Origin: an uncultured Acidobacteriota bacterium | Lineage (GTDB): Bacteria > Acidobacteriota > Thermoanaerobaculia > Gp7-AA8 | DNA: 17,714 nucleotides | NCBI GenBank assembly: GCA_946887105.1 | Contig: CAMPKJ010000076.1 | Span: 1 to 17,714, forward strand | Reading direction: 5' to 3' | Shown here: piece after piece, positions 7,377 to 14,638 of the stretch | How positions within the stretch are numbered: the first letter of the stretch is position 1 | Layout of the letters: every line of letters starts with the position of its first letter | Translations under genes and position numbers: made by a program | Notes under the pieces: generated by a model | The model's input: only the letters and a program-made list of their open reading frames with translations | Told to the model about the DNA's origin: nothing | Databases searched by the model: none

Positions 7377-7458
7377 CGGAGTTCCTCGGCGTGGCATGGA
7401 CACGGGTAGCGCAGCGAGTCCCCTCCCTCCGAGGAACCGAGGAACCGATGAACTCCGT
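7376..7458. repeat. Palindromic TTCCTCGG/CCGAGGAA repeat, copy B, between convergent genes
   Basis: It fills the entire stop-to-stop gap between the methyltransferase and the M23 gene. ACGGAGTT (7376-7383) pairs with AACTCCGT (7451-7458). CCTCGG (7384-7389) can pair with the CCGAGG at 7429-7434. The right arm has two CCGAGGAA units. The roughly 40-nt centre is unlike the other copies. It may act as a bidirectional terminator. Confidence 0.78.
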
Positions 7459-8214
7459 CTAACGCGTTCCCATCGCCCCGCCGCTCTCCGTCGCCACACG
7501 CGCGCGCGCAACGACTGCCGCGCGGGTGAGGATCGGATACGGATTCACCATTTCGTCGTTCTCGTTGACGCCGAAGTGGAGATGCGAGGGAGTGTACTTC
7601 GCGTTGCCGGTATTGCCGACGTAGCCGAGGAGCTCGCCGCTGCGGACTTCCATCCCTTCGTAGAGACCGGCTGCCCAGCGATCGAGGTGTGCGTAGTAGA
7701 ACGACGCGCCGCTTTCGGTGGTCAGCCAGAGGCAGTTTCCGCCTTTCGGCTGCTCGCCGAGATAGCTGATGATCCCGTCGGTCACGGCCACGATGGCGGT
7801 GCCTTTCGGCGCGAAGATGTCGATTCCCTTGTGCTTGCGCTTGCCGCCGTCGCGCGGATTGCCCCAGCTGTTGGTGAGGTCGTACGGCCGCACGCCGACC
7901 ACCGGCATCTGCAGCGTCGTCCCGTTGAGCGGCGCGAAGAGCGCCCTGGCGCGCGCGGCGAACTCCTTGTCGCGCTCCTTCTTCGTATCCGCCGTCGCGG
8001 TCATGGTCGGTTTCTTCTCGACCTGGCGGCTGGTGTGACGGTTGAGGTCCGACCGCATCTGCGCGATCAGCTCGCTGAAGTCGTCATCGTCGGATGGCGG
8101 GGGAGGCGGGGTCACCACGACGGTCGTGGTCGCACAGGCGGTGAAGAGGAGAAGAGTGACCAGCAGCGTCGCCGCTCTGCTGACCCACCCATTACGCACG
8201 CGAATTGTTCTCAT
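7459..8214 (-). CDS. M23 family (LytM-type) metallopeptidase, predicted lipoprotein
   Basis: A 251-residue protein with a positively charged start, hydrophobic segment and a lipobox-like LFTAC giving Cys27 as the lipidation site (Phe at -3 is unusual but tolerated). A Pro-rich and Asp-rich linker and a helical region come before the peptidase domain (about 105-220). The zinc ligands are visible as HKGID (H128, D132) and HLHF (H211, H213), with a further conserved His in YYAHLD (H176). Such enzymes cut peptidoglycan cross-links at the envelope. With all ligands present it is predicted to be active, unlike NlpD-type degenerate members. A good promoter lies just upstream. Confidence 0.92.
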   Translation of the reverse strand: MRTIRVRNGWVSRAATLLVTLLLFTACATTTVVVTPPPPPSDDDDFSELIAQMRSDLNRHTSRQVEKKPTMTATADTKKERDKEFAARARALFAPLNGTTLQMPVVGVRPYDLTNSWGNPRDGGKRKHKGIDIFAPKGTAIVAVTDGIISYLGEQPKGGNCLWLTTESGASFYYAHLDRWAAGLYEGMEVRSGELLGYVGNTGNAKYTPSHLHFGVNENDEMVNPYPILTRAAVVARARVATESGGAMGTR

Positions 8215-8240
8215 GTTCGATTAGGGGAACGACGACACGG

Positions 8241-8269
8241 AGTGTAGAGGCGACTGCCGAGCTTGTAAA
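8241..8269 (-). promoter_or_regulatory. Promoter for the M23 gene (TTTACA - 17 nt - TACACT)
   Basis: On the reverse strand, TTTACA (8269-8264) and TACACT (8246-8241) are separated by 17 nt, a good sigma-70 arrangement. The start point would be near 8234, leaving about 20 nt before the ATG. It is the only promoter in the window with a convincing -35. Confidence 0.6.
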
Positions 8270-8283
8270 CAATTTGCTGAAGA

Positions 8284-9627
8284 TTATTGGAACAAAGCGG
8301 ACGCGACCTCTTCGACCCGCCGGATCGGCACCACGTCGACATCCGCGCGGATTTCGGACGCATTCGACTGCGGCACGATCACGCGCCGGAAGCCGAGCGC
8401 AGCCGCCTCGCGCGCCCGCAGATCGGGTTGCGAGACGCTGCGGATCTCGCCCAGCAGACCGACTTCTCCGAACAGCGCCAGGTCGTGCGGAACGGGCAGG
8501 TTGCGCTGCGAGGAGAGCACGGCCGCGATGACGCCGAGGTCGAGCGCCGGCTCGTCGATCTGCAGCCCGCCGGCGACGTTCACGTAAATGTCGTGCTGCA
8601 CGAACGTGCCCGCGCCTTTGCGCTCCAGCACCGCCAGGAGCAGCGAAACGCGATTCGCGTCGATGCCCATGGCCATGCGCCGCGGCGACGGGAAATGCGT
8701 CGGCGAGACCAGCGCCTGCACTTCGATCAGCAGCGGGCGCGTTCCCTCGACGGCGGCGAGGATCGCCGATCCCGGCGACTGGCTGCGCTGCGAGATCAAC
8801 GCGGCGGATGGATTCGGCACCTCTTCCAATCCGTCGTCGTGCATCTCGAAGATGGCTACCTCGTTCGCGGGGCCGAAGCGGTTTTTGTACGCGCGCACGA
8901 CGCGGTAATTCTGAAACTTCTCCCCTTCGAAATAGAGCACCGTGTCGACGATGTGCTCGAGCGTTTTCGGTCCGGCGATCGTGCCTTCCTTGGTGATGTG
9001 GCCGATCAGGAAGACCGGGATCGAGAGGCGTTTCGCGGCGGACATCAGCACGCCCGCCGAATCGCGCACCTGTCCGACCGAGCCGGGCATGGAGTTGTTC
9101 GAGGAGGTGTGTACGGTCTGGATCGAGTCGATGATCACCGCCACCGGCCGCATCTTCTCGACCTCGGCGAGGATGCGCTCCACGGACGTTTCCGTGTAGA
9201 GGCGGATCTGACCGTTGGTCGTGCCGAGGCGGCGCGCGCGCATCGCGATCTGCCGCGGCGATTCCTCGCCTGAAACGTAGAGCACCATGCCGCCGCGCGC
9301 GAGATGCTCCGCGACCTGCAGCAGCAGCGTCGACTTGCCGATGCCCGGCTCACCGCCGACGAGCGTCACCGCGCCGGCCACGAGCCCACCGCCGAGGACC
9401 CGATCGAGACTGGGAATGGTGGTGGAGACGCGCGGAACCGTGTCGAAGTCGACCGCGTCGATCGGCATCGGCGCGCCGGCGCTCATCGCCGTCGCAGGCA
9501 TCGCCGCAGCCGGCGCGTCCTCCTGCGCGTACGAGTTCCACGCGTTGCAGTCCGGACAGCGGCCGAGCCACTTCGAAGCCTGAGCCCCGCATTCGGTACA
9601 CGAGAAGACGAGAGCTTTCTTGGCCAC
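8284..9627 (-). CDS. radA: DNA repair protein RadA (Sms)
   Basis: A 447-residue protein with the full RadA layout. A C4 zinc finger comes first (C10, C13, C24, C27). The RecA-like ATPase follows, with Walker A GGEPGIGKST at about 91-100 and Walker B VIIDSIQT. The RadA-specific KNRFG motif is at about 250, and a Lon-protease-like C-terminal domain has DLGVIAAVLSS and an FGEVGLLGEIR signature. RadA drives branch migration during recombination and helps restart stalled forks. The start is a GTG at 9627 followed by AKKALVFSCTECG, the usual RadA N-terminus; a -10-like TACAAT lies 9 nt upstream and no Shine-Dalgarno site is present. Confidence 0.96.
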   Translation of the reverse strand: MAKKALVFSCTECGAQASKWLGRCPDCNAWNSYAQEDAPAAAMPATAMSAGAPMPIDAVDFDTVPRVSTTIPSLDRVLGGGLVAGAVTLVGGEPGIGKSTLLLQVAEHLARGGMVLYVSGEESPRQIAMRARRLGTTNGQIRLYTETSVERILAEVEKMRPVAVIIDSIQTVHTSSNNSMPGSVGQVRDSAGVLMSAAKRLSIPVFLIGHITKEGTIAGPKTLEHIVDTVLYFEGEKFQNYRVVRAYKNRFGPANEVAIFEMHDDGLEEVPNPSAALISQRSQSPGSAILAAVEGTRPLLIEVQALVSPTHFPSPRRMAMGIDANRVSLLLAVLERKGAGTFVQHDIYVNVAGGLQIDEPALDLGVIAAVLSSQRNLPVPHDLALFGEVGLLGEIRSVSQPDLRAREAAALGFRRVIVPQSNASEIRADVDVVPIRRVEEVASALFQ

Positions 9628-9636
9628 TGGCGATCG

Positions 9637-9642
9637 ATTGTA
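9637..9642 (-). promoter_or_regulatory. -10 box TACAAT for leaderless radA
   Basis: Reverse-strand TACAAT (9642-9637) is followed by 9 nt and then the GTG start of radA, leaving no room for a ribosome-binding site. No clear -35 is seen; the region upstream is the inverted repeat at 9653-9753. Confidence 0.6.
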
Positions 9643-9652
9643 GCGTTCCAGT

Positions 9653-9753
9653 CCCTCTCTCCACTGAGTGGGGAGAGGGCGGAGGGTGAGGGGCGAACGC
9701 TACGCGAGACCCGCCCCTCACCCTATCCCTCTCCCCGCGCAGCGGGGAGAGGG
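9653..9753. repeat. Long inverted repeat of CCCTCTCC/GGGGAGAGGG type
   Basis: Two imperfect arms of about 43 bp (9653-9695 and 9711-9753) are reverse complements and flank about 15 nt. Each arm also contains a local hairpin (CTCCAC-TGA-GTGGGGAG on the left; CTCTCCCC-GCGCAGC-GGGGAGAG on the right) and a GGTGAGGGG or complement block. This resembles a class of intergenic palindromes common in GC-rich bacteria. It lies between the radA start and the 3' end of the next reverse gene and may terminate that gene's transcript. Confidence 0.8.
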
Positions 9754-9763
9754 GACGAGTCGC

Positions 9764-10678
9764 CTACGCCGGCAGTTCGTCGAGTCCCCAATTCTTCAGG
9801 AGGTAGTGAACGCCATGGACCGTTCCTTCGCCCGTGGCCACGGTCAGCTTGCGCGTGCGCACATCCTCCCGCCATGCCGCGGAGGCGTGATCGGCGACGC
9901 CGTTCGCGATCAGCACGCGCACGTCCTTCTCCGTCATGCCGGGGGTCATCTGCGCGCGCACGTTGTTGCCGATCGTGGAGTTGATGCCGCCGTCCTGCAC
10001 GTGAATGTCGAACGCGAGCGCGACGCCGAGCTCGGTGGTCAGTCCGTACGCCTTCGCCGTCGCGAGCGCGGGATGGAAGTAGTCGGCGTCCACGCGTTGC
10101 TGTTGCAACTGCTGCCCGAGGGATGACTCGCCGAGTTTGCGGAACCCGCTCTTGAACGGCTCGGCGAGCGTGGTCTTCGACGCGCCGGAGCTGACCGAGT
10201 CCGCCCAGGCGAGCTGTTGATCCTGCGGCTGCGACAGCACGTTGAGCAGCGTGTCGGTGCCGTCGCCGAAACAATCGCGCACGAGTGCGGGGTCGGCCGC
10301 GTACGCGGCCTTGACGATCTGCGACAGCTCGCCGCCTTTGAGCGTGAACCCGATGATGCCCCAGGTCACGCCGGCGCCGTCGAAGTTGCCTTCGGCGAGC
10401 GTGTAGCCGTGGCCTTCGAACGTCGACGTCAGTCCGAGACAACGCTCGCGCAGCGATGGGATCGGCGCGTTCGCGGCGAGCAGGGACCATGTCGCGTCGT
10501 CGACACTTCCGGTGACGGGCAGGCCGTGCTTCGTTTGAAACGCCTGCACGGCGGCGAACGTCCCGTGACCGTAGCTCGCGTCGATGCCGTTCGTGTCGAA
10601 ACCGGCGGCGGTGAGGTTCTGCTGGATGATCCGCACGCTTTCGCCGTGCGCACCGGGGCCGAAGAGAAGTCGCGTCAT
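9764..10678 (-). CDS. Peptidoglycan-binding domain plus chitosanase-like (GH46/lysozyme-clan) hydrolase
   Basis: A 304-residue protein. Residues about 8-70 form a PG_binding_1 repeat (GESVRIIQQNLTAAGFD, YGHGTFAAVQAFQTKHGLPVTGSVD). The rest starts with LTSTFEGHGY (E88) and continues FDGAGVTWGIIGFT (D100), a pattern I associate with GH46 chitosanases, whose catalytic Glu and Asp sit in similar strings. It probably binds and cleaves a cell-wall or chitosan-type polymer. No signal peptide is visible, which is odd for a wall enzyme and suggests non-classical export or cell-lysis release. The GH46 link is from motif resemblance only. The ATG is 7 nt after a reverse -10-like TACATT. Confidence 0.72.
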   Translation of the reverse strand: MTRLLFGPGAHGESVRIIQQNLTAAGFDTNGIDASYGHGTFAAVQAFQTKHGLPVTGSVDDATWSLLAANAPIPSLRERCLGLTSTFEGHGYTLAEGNFDGAGVTWGIIGFTLKGGELSQIVKAAYAADPALVRDCFGDGTDTLLNVLSQPQDQQLAWADSVSSGASKTTLAEPFKSGFRKLGESSLGQQLQQQRVDADYFHPALATAKAYGLTTELGVALAFDIHVQDGGINSTIGNNVRAQMTPGMTEKDVRVLIANGVADHASAAWREDVRTRKLTVATGEGTVHGVHYLLKNWGLDELPA

Positions 10679-10685
10679 GGCCGGT

Positions 10686-10695
10686 AATGTACAAT
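10686..10695. promoter_or_regulatory. Overlapping divergent -10 boxes for pheA leader and the hydrolase gene
   Basis: The 10-mer AATGTACAAT holds forward TACAAT (10690-10695), 9 nt before the leader-peptide GTG, and reverse TACATT (10691-10686), 7 nt before the hydrolase ATG. The two boxes share two base pairs. Only 26 bp separate the start codons, so any -35 element of one gene would lie in the coding sequence of the other. Confidence 0.65.
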
Positions 10696-10704
10696 GCCCG
10701 CATC

Positions 10705-10773
10705 GTGACTTTCACATTCGCGCGCTTCTTTACCTTTACCAGCTCCGATGGAGCGAGGCCGCGAAGCGTGTAG
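10705..10773 (+). CDS. pheL: Phenylalanine-rich leader peptide of the pheA attenuator
   Basis: A 22-codon frame starting with GTG reads MTFTFARFFTFT at its N-terminus, then SSDGARPRSV and TAG. Five of residues 3-11 are Phe (codons at 10711, 10717, 10726, 10729 and 10735), as expected for a peptide that senses charged tRNA-Phe. It starts 9 nt after TACAAT, so it is probably translated from the 5' end of the mRNA. It lies upstream of, and partly within, the alternative hairpins that control pheA. The resemblance to the enterobacterial pheA leader is in logic, not sequence. The name is by analogy. Confidence 0.82.
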   Translation: MTFTFARFFTFTSSDGARPRSV

Positions 10774-10835
10774 ACACACTCGACACAACACGAACGCCAG
10801 ACCGGCCCGCTCCCTCGAAGGGGAGCGGGCCTTTT
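10742..10835 (+). promoter_or_regulatory. Transcription attenuator controlling pheA
   Basis: Four segments can be drawn. Segment 1 (GCTCC, 10742-10746) pairs with the start of segment 2 (GGAGC, 10750-10754). Segment 2 (GGAGCGAGGCC, 10750-10760) pairs with segment 3 (GGCCCGCTCC, 10804-10813) over 10 bp with one bulged A. Segment 3 also pairs with segment 4 as the terminator. A ribosome stalled at the last Phe codon (10735) would cover segment 1 and free segment 2 to form the antiterminator. A ribosome reaching the stop at 10771 would cover segment 2 and allow termination. Confidence 0.8.
10804..10835 (+). terminator. Attenuator terminator (3:4 hairpin) in the pheA leader
   Basis: A perfect 11-bp GC-rich stem (GGCCCGCTCCC at 10804-10814 with GGGAGCGGGCC at 10821-10831), a 6-nt loop and then TTTT followed by CATTTT. 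It lies between the leader peptide and the pheA Shine-Dalgarno site, so it must be read through for pheA expression. Confidence 0.9.
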
Positions 10836-10853
10836 CATTTTCCGGAGGAAACG

Positions 10854-11690
10854 ATGAGCATCAGCGTGGCATATCAGGGAGAGCGGGGAGCCTTCAGCGA
10901 AGCGGCCGCGGTGCGGCTCCTGGGACGGGAGATCGAGCCGGTGCCGTGCGCATCATTCGATGACATGTTCGCGGCCGTCGACGGCAAAGCCGCCGATTGC
11001 TGCATCGCGCCGATCGAGAACAGCCTGGCCGGCTCCATCCACCGCAACTACGATCTGCTGCTGGCATCGCGCCTGACCATCGGCGGCGAGACCCACCTGC
11101 GCATCGTGCACAACCTCATCGCGGCGCGAAACGTGCCGGTGGCGTCGATCCGCCGCGTCTACTCGCATCCGGTCGCGCTCGCGCAATGCACGCGTTTCCT
11201 GCGCGCGCATCCGTCCATCGAGGCGGTGCCCGTTCACGACACCGCCGGCGCCGTGCGCGAGGTGATGGAGCGCGGACGCGATGACGAGGCGGGCATCGCA
11301 TCCGCCGAAGCCGCGGGCATCTACGGCGGCCATATCGTCTCGCAAGGCCTCGAAGATCACGCGCAGAACTTCACGCGCTTTCTCCTGCTCACGCCGCACG
11401 ACCGCACCGTGGAAACGCGCGAGAGCACGCGGCGCTGGAAAACCTCCCTCGTCTTCCGCGTCCCGAACAAGCCCGGCTCCCTCTATCGCGCCCTGGGCGC
11501 GTTCGCGATGTTCGATCTCGACCTCGCCAAAGTGGAATCGCGTCCGATCGAAGGGCGGCCGTGGGAGTACGCGTTCTACGTCGACGTGATCGGCCGCGAG
11601 AGCGATGCGGATCTCGCGCGAGCTCTCGACAACCTGCGGCACATGGCGGAGATGGTCAGGATTCTCGGGTCGTACCGGACGCGATGGTGA
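10854..11690 (+). CDS. pheA: Prephenate dehydratase (monofunctional, with ACT domain)
   Basis: A 278-residue enzyme converting prephenate to phenylpyruvate, the committed step to phenylalanine. The catalytic domain has AYQGERGAFSE (6-16), ENSLAGSI (55-62), SHPVALAQC (104-112), DTAGA (129-133) and the NFTRF motif (172-176), whose Thr is required in the family. The ACT domain (about 196-275) has NKPGSLYRALGAF and ESRP (228-231), the Phe-binding site for feedback inhibition. There is no chorismate mutase domain. A canonical GGAGG lies 5 nt before the ATG. The gene is thus predicted to be controlled twice by Phe: by attenuation in its leader and allosterically through ACT. Confidence 0.97.
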   Translation: MSISVAYQGERGAFSEAAAVRLLGREIEPVPCASFDDMFAAVDGKAADCCIAPIENSLAGSIHRNYDLLLASRLTIGGETHLRIVHNLIAARNVPVASIRRVYSHPVALAQCTRFLRAHPSIEAVPVHDTAGAVREVMERGRDDEAGIASAEAAGIYGGHIVSQGLEDHAQNFTRFLLLTPHDRTVETRESTRRWKTSLVFRVPNKPGSLYRALGAFAMFDLDLAKVESRPIEGRPWEYAFYVDVIGRESDADLARALDNLRHMAEMVRILGSYRTRW

Positions 11691-11696
11691 TACAAC
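11689..11696 (+). promoter_or_regulatory. Extended -10 (TGaTACAAC) at the pheA stop codon
   Basis: TG-a-TACAAC begins inside the pheA TGA and ends 6 nt before the ATG at 11703, which points to a leaderless transcript for the secreted protein gene. The TG dinucleotide is at 11688-11689. Confidence 0.5.
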
Positions 11697-11702
11697 TGTT
11701 GT

Positions 11703-12500
11703 ATGCGCACGACTATCTGGCTGGCGGCTCTGCTCCTGATCGTCCCGCTCGCGTCGGCCGCTCCTTCGGGAAGTTTCCCTGAGAATCCCGACGACGCGTT
11801 CGATCCGATCCTCTTCCCGGTCTTCTCTCCGCCGGTGCACGGGCAGCACGGAGCGGAGTTCCGCACCATCGCCAAGCTGTGGAACAAAGGCTCATCGGCG
11901 GTGACGGTTTTCGGCTTCGACGCGACCTGCGATCCACTGGGTGATCCGCCCATCTTCCCGCACAGTCCGGTAAACATTGCTCCGCGCGGCGACGAACAAC
12001 CGATCCTCACCGACTGCAGCAGCACGGCCGGGCGCTTGTTCTTCGTCCCGAAAGGCGACACGTCGATCGTGGCGAACCTGCGCGTGCAGGAGATGACCCG
12101 GCAAGCCGAAAACCACGGCGTCGAGATTCCGGTCGTGCGCCGCGCGGATTTCAGCGACACGTCGATCGCGCTGGTGGGCGTGCCGAACGATCCACGGTTT
12201 CGCCTCACGCTGCGCGTCTACAGCCTCGGGTATGGCGGCATCTCGACCGTGAACGTCACCGTCCTGGCCAGGAACGGCGAGATCGGTTCGACGGAACGAG
12301 TGGCCCTGCTGCCGGGCCCCTCGCGCTTGCCGTTCGAGCCCTCCTACGCCGCCTTCACCGGTTTCCTGCCTGCGTCCGTGTACGGCGAAGGCGACCTGAC
12401 GGTGCTTATCGAGAATGAAACTCCGAACAGCCCGCCGATCTGGGCATTCATCACCGTGACGAACAACGAGACGCAGCACATCACCACGGTCACTCCGTGA
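11703..12500 (+). CDS. Secreted protein of unknown function
   Basis: A 265-residue protein with a clear signal peptide ([20 protein letters not shown], cleavage after ASA or SAA). The mature part is rich in beta-strand-forming and Pro/Gly residues (for example [21 protein letters not shown] near the middle), suggesting one or two immunoglobulin-like or other beta-sandwich modules. It has two Cys residues (in DATCDPLG and LTDCSS) about 30 residues apart, a possible disulphide. I do not recognise a family or an active site. It starts 12 nt after pheA, apparently from its own promoter. Its last 11 bp overlap the convergent ansA gene. Confidence 0.85.
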   Translation: MRTTIWLAALLLIVPLASAAPSGSFPENPDDAFDPILFPVFSPPVHGQHGAEFRTIAKLWNKGSSAVTVFGFDATCDPLGDPPIFPHSPVNIAPRGDEQPILTDCSSTAGRLFFVPKGDTSIVANLRVQEMTRQAENHGVEIPVVRRADFSDTSIALVGVPNDPRFRLTLRVYSLGYGGISTVNVTVLARNGEIGSTERVALLPGPSRLPFEPSYAAFTGFLPASVYGEGDLTVLIENETPNSPPIWAFITVTNNETQHITTVTP

Positions 12501-13509
12501 TGGTGAGCTCGCCGCGCAGATCGATCTGCATCTCGCGCTTCACCCGGTCCGGCGTATCGCCGCGGCCGAAGAGGTAGTACAACTTCGCCAGCGCGGCCTC
12601 GGCGGTCATGTCGAAGCCGCTGATCACGCCCGCGCGCGCCAGCGCGGAACCGGCCGCGTATTCGTCGAGATCGACCGTTCCTTCCAGGCACTGCGTGCAG
12701 TCGACGATCACCACGCCGCGTTTCGTTGCGTCCGTGAGCGCGTCGATGAACGCGCGGTCCTGATCGGGGCCGTTGCCGACGCCGTACGCTTCGAGCACGA
12801 GTCCCTGCAGCGGCGGACGGAGCACGTTGCGGACGAGCTCGGGCGAGATGCCGGGAAAGAGTCGCAGCGCGCTGACGACCGGCCGCCGCAGCTCCGGCAC
12901 TTTGATCCGCTTCGGGCCGCGCGCGCTGCGGACGAGATCCCAGTTCACGTCGATGCCGATGCCGATCGAGCCGAGCGGCGGAAAGTTCGGGGAGTCGAAC
13001 GCCGCGAACCCGTCCGCGCTCACTTTCGTCGACCGGCACCCGCGCAGCAGTTTCCCGCCGAAGTACAGGCACACCTCCGGGATCGCGTACGAGGCCGCGA
13101 GCATGAGCGACGTGATCAGGTTCTCGCGCGCGTCATTGCGGATCTCGCACAGCGGGATCTGCGATCCGGTGATGATCACCGGCTTGCGCAGACCGCCGAG
13201 GAGGAACGGTACGGCCGACGCGGTGTACGCCATCGTGTCGGTGCCGTGCAGCACGACGAAGCCGTCGTAGCGGTCGTAGTTCGACTCGACGTCGCGCGCG
13301 ATCTTCACCCACTCGGCGGGAGTCATGTTCGACGAGTCGAGCAGCGGGTCGTACTCGTGGATCGTGTACGACGGCATCGACTCGTGCCGCAGCTCCGGCA
13401 TCTGCGCCATCTGCTGCTGCAGATATCCGGGCTCGGGACGGTATCCCGTGCGCGTCCGTTTCATGCCGATCGTTCCGCCCGTGTAAACGATGTAGACGCG
13501 CTTGCGCAT
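12490..13509 (-). CDS. ansA: Type I (cytoplasmic) L-asparaginase
   Basis: A 339-residue protein, the length of E. coli AnsA, with no signal peptide. The catalytic residues are visible: the nucleophile Thr in YTGGTIG (T13), the Thr-Asp pair in [14 protein letters not shown] (T90, D91) and the Lys in RSTKVSADG (K162). It hydrolyses asparagine to aspartate and ammonia in the cytoplasm. The ATG at 13509 is 10 nt after a reverse TATTAT and no Shine-Dalgarno site is present. The gene is divergent from the MmcQ gene with 21 bp between start codons and overlaps the convergent secreted-protein gene at its end. Confidence 0.95.
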   Translation of the reverse strand: MRKRVYIVYTGGTIGMKRTRTGYRPEPGYLQQQMAQMPELRHESMPSYTIHEYDPLLDSSNMTPAEWVKIARDVESNYDRYDGFVVLHGTDTMAYTASAVPFLLGGLRKPVIITGSQIPLCEIRNDARENLITSLMLAASYAIPEVCLYFGGKLLRGCRSTKVSADGFAAFDSPNFPPLGSIGIGIDVNWDLVRSARGPKRIKVPELRRPVVSALRLFPGISPELVRNVLRPPLQGLVLEAYGVGNGPDQDRAFIDALTDATKRGVVIVDCTQCLEGTVDLDEYAAGSALARAGVISGFDMTAEAALAKLYYLFGRGDTPDRVKREMQIDLRGELTITE

Positions 13510-13518
13510 GCGAACGCG

Positions 13519-13525
13519 GATAATA
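13519..13525. promoter_or_regulatory. Overlapping divergent -10 boxes for ansA and the MmcQ gene
   Basis: Reverse TATTAT (13525-13520) is 10 nt before the ansA ATG. Forward GATAAT (13519-13524) is 6 nt before the MmcQ ATG at 13531. The boxes overlap by 5 bp, so RNA polymerase could bind in either direction but not both at once. Confidence 0.6.
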
Positions 13526-13530
13526 CCGTC

Positions 13531-13896
13531 ATGCCGAAGAAGACGCTGGAATCGATCGAGTTAGCGCTGCGCGATTACGCGATGACGTTCCCGGAGGTCA
13601 CGGAGGATCATCCGTGGGGCCACCGCGCGATGAAGGTGAAGGGGAAGTCGTTCCTCTTTCTCGGAGGCGAGAAGGACACCAAGGAGCTCAGCCTCTCCGT
13701 GAAGCTTCCGAGCTCGCGCGATGCCGCGGTCGATCTGCCGTTCGCCGAGCCGACCGGCTACGGACTCGGCAAGAGCGGCTGGGTCACCGCGCGTTTCGCG
13801 AAACCGGCCGACGTGCCGCTCGACCTGCTGAAGGCGTGGATCGAGGAGAGTTATCGCGCCATCGCGCCGAAGAAGCTCGTGAAGGGATTGAGTTGA
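13531..13896 (+). CDS. MmcQ/YjbR family protein
   Basis: A 121-residue protein with the family's layout: an N-terminal helix, then [25 protein letters not shown], a central LSLSVKLP strand, and [14 protein letters not shown] before the last helices. The fold is CyaY-like. Members are often annotated as DNA-binding proteins, though direct evidence of their role is thin. It is a single-gene unit, divergent from ansA and convergent with the next gene across a palindromic repeat. The start follows a -10-like box by 6 nt with no Shine-Dalgarno site. Confidence 0.9.
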   Translation: MPKKTLESIELALRDYAMTFPEVTEDHPWGHRAMKVKGKSFLFLGGEKDTKELSLSVKLPSSRDAAVDLPFAEPTGYGLGKSGWVTARFAKPADVPLDLLKAWIEESYRAIAPKKLVKGLS

Positions 13897-13985
13897 GTAC
13901 CTCGGAGTGCCTCGGTTCCTCGGAGTTCCTCGGAGTGGGGTGACCCCGAGGAACCCGAGGAACTCCCGAGGAACTCCGAGGAACT
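13897..13985. repeat. Palindromic TTCCTCGG/CCGAGGAA repeat, copy C, between convergent genes
   Basis: A left arm of CCTCGG units (13900-13937) faces a right arm of CCGAGGAAC units (13945-13985), around a short GGGG-TGA-CCCC centre. It fills nearly all of the gap between two convergent stop codons and could work as a bidirectional terminator. Same octamer as the copies at 1802-1906 and 7376-7458. Confidence 0.85.
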
Positions 13986-13994
13986 CGTCGAAGC

Positions 13995-14630
13995 TCACCC
14001 CGTCGAGCGCGTGAAGAGCTGCCGGTGACTGTTCTTGTACGCCTCGGCGCGGATCAGCTCGCGGATGCCGCGCGGATCCCTGATCGACCGCAGCATGTAA
14101 CGCGGTGAGCTTTCGTCGGACGACAGCAGCGTGACGTTGCCGATGCCGAGGATGCGGTCGGCCAGCGACTGGGTGAAGTTCGAGTCCTCGACGTAACGCA
14201 GATCGATCTCGTCCACTTTCTTCGAGAAGATCCCCTCTTCGACGATCACGCGCTGATTGGTGACGCGGTACTGCGTGCTGCGCAGGCGGATCCAGGCCAC
14301 CAGCAGCGCGAGCAGTTGGATGAAGACCAGGATTCCCGTGGCCAGCCAGCCGAAGCGGCTCATCCCCACGGCCTTCTCGAAGTCCATCCCCGACGCGAAG
14401 AAACGCGCCAGCAGCGGGATGGCGATCAGCACGAAGACGATCCCCGCGATGTGGCCGATCAGCAGCGTCGCCGATGGCGTTCCCTGCCACAGCGTTTCCT
14501 CCTGCACCGGCTGCGGAGGCGCGCCCATCAGCGGCGCGGTGCCGGCCGGGGAAGGCCGCCCGCAGTGCGGGCAGGAAGTGGCGAGCGTCGAGACGTCACG
14601 GCCGCAGTCGGGACAACTGATCACAGGCAT
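13995..14630 (-). CDS. Zinc-ribbon membrane protein with bacterial PH (DUF304-like) domain
   Basis: A 211-residue protein that begins with a zinc ribbon (C6, C9, C20, C23; CPDCGRDVSTLATSCPHCGRP). A Pro/Ala-rich linker with LWQGTPS comes next. Two hydrophobic segments follow (about 57-78 and 94-114), then a bPH2-type domain: YRVTNQRVIVEEGIFSKKVDEIDLRYVEDSNFTQSLADRILGIGNVTLLSSD. This is the usual DUF304 signature. The two-helix anchor puts both ends in the cytoplasm. Function of these proteins is largely unknown. It is divergent from the Ser/Thr kinase with 29 bp between start codons. Confidence 0.88.
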   Translation of the reverse strand: MPVISCPDCGRDVSTLATSCPHCGRPSPAGTAPLMGAPPQPVQEETLWQGTPSATLLIGHIAGIVFVLIAIPLLARFFASGMDFEKAVGMSRFGWLATGILVFIQLLALLVAWIRLRSTQYRVTNQRVIVEEGIFSKKVDEIDLRYVEDSNFTQSLADRILGIGNVTLLSSDESSPRYMLRSIRDPRGIRELIRAEAYKNSHRQLFTRSTG

Positions 14631-14638
14631 GGGCGGGA

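Noticed and set aside
8287..9273. Long forward frame opposite radA
   Set aside because: Composition typical of an antisense shadow; radA has all its motifs on the reverse strand.
9723..10838. A 371-codon frame overlapping the hydrolase gene in another frame on the same strand
   Set aside because: Arg/His/Ala-rich without motifs, and it crosses the divergent promoter and the pheA terminator. The 304-residue frame has recognisable domains.
10584..10853. An upstream extension of the pheA frame to 10584
   Set aside because: It would cover the divergent promoter, the leader peptide and the terminator. The family N-terminus and the GGAGG site both put the start at 10854.
13897..13985. CRISPR-like tandem units in the repeat regions
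   Set aside because: The units are only 8-10 bp, have no spacers of constant length, and are arranged as an inverted repeat. No cas genes are present.
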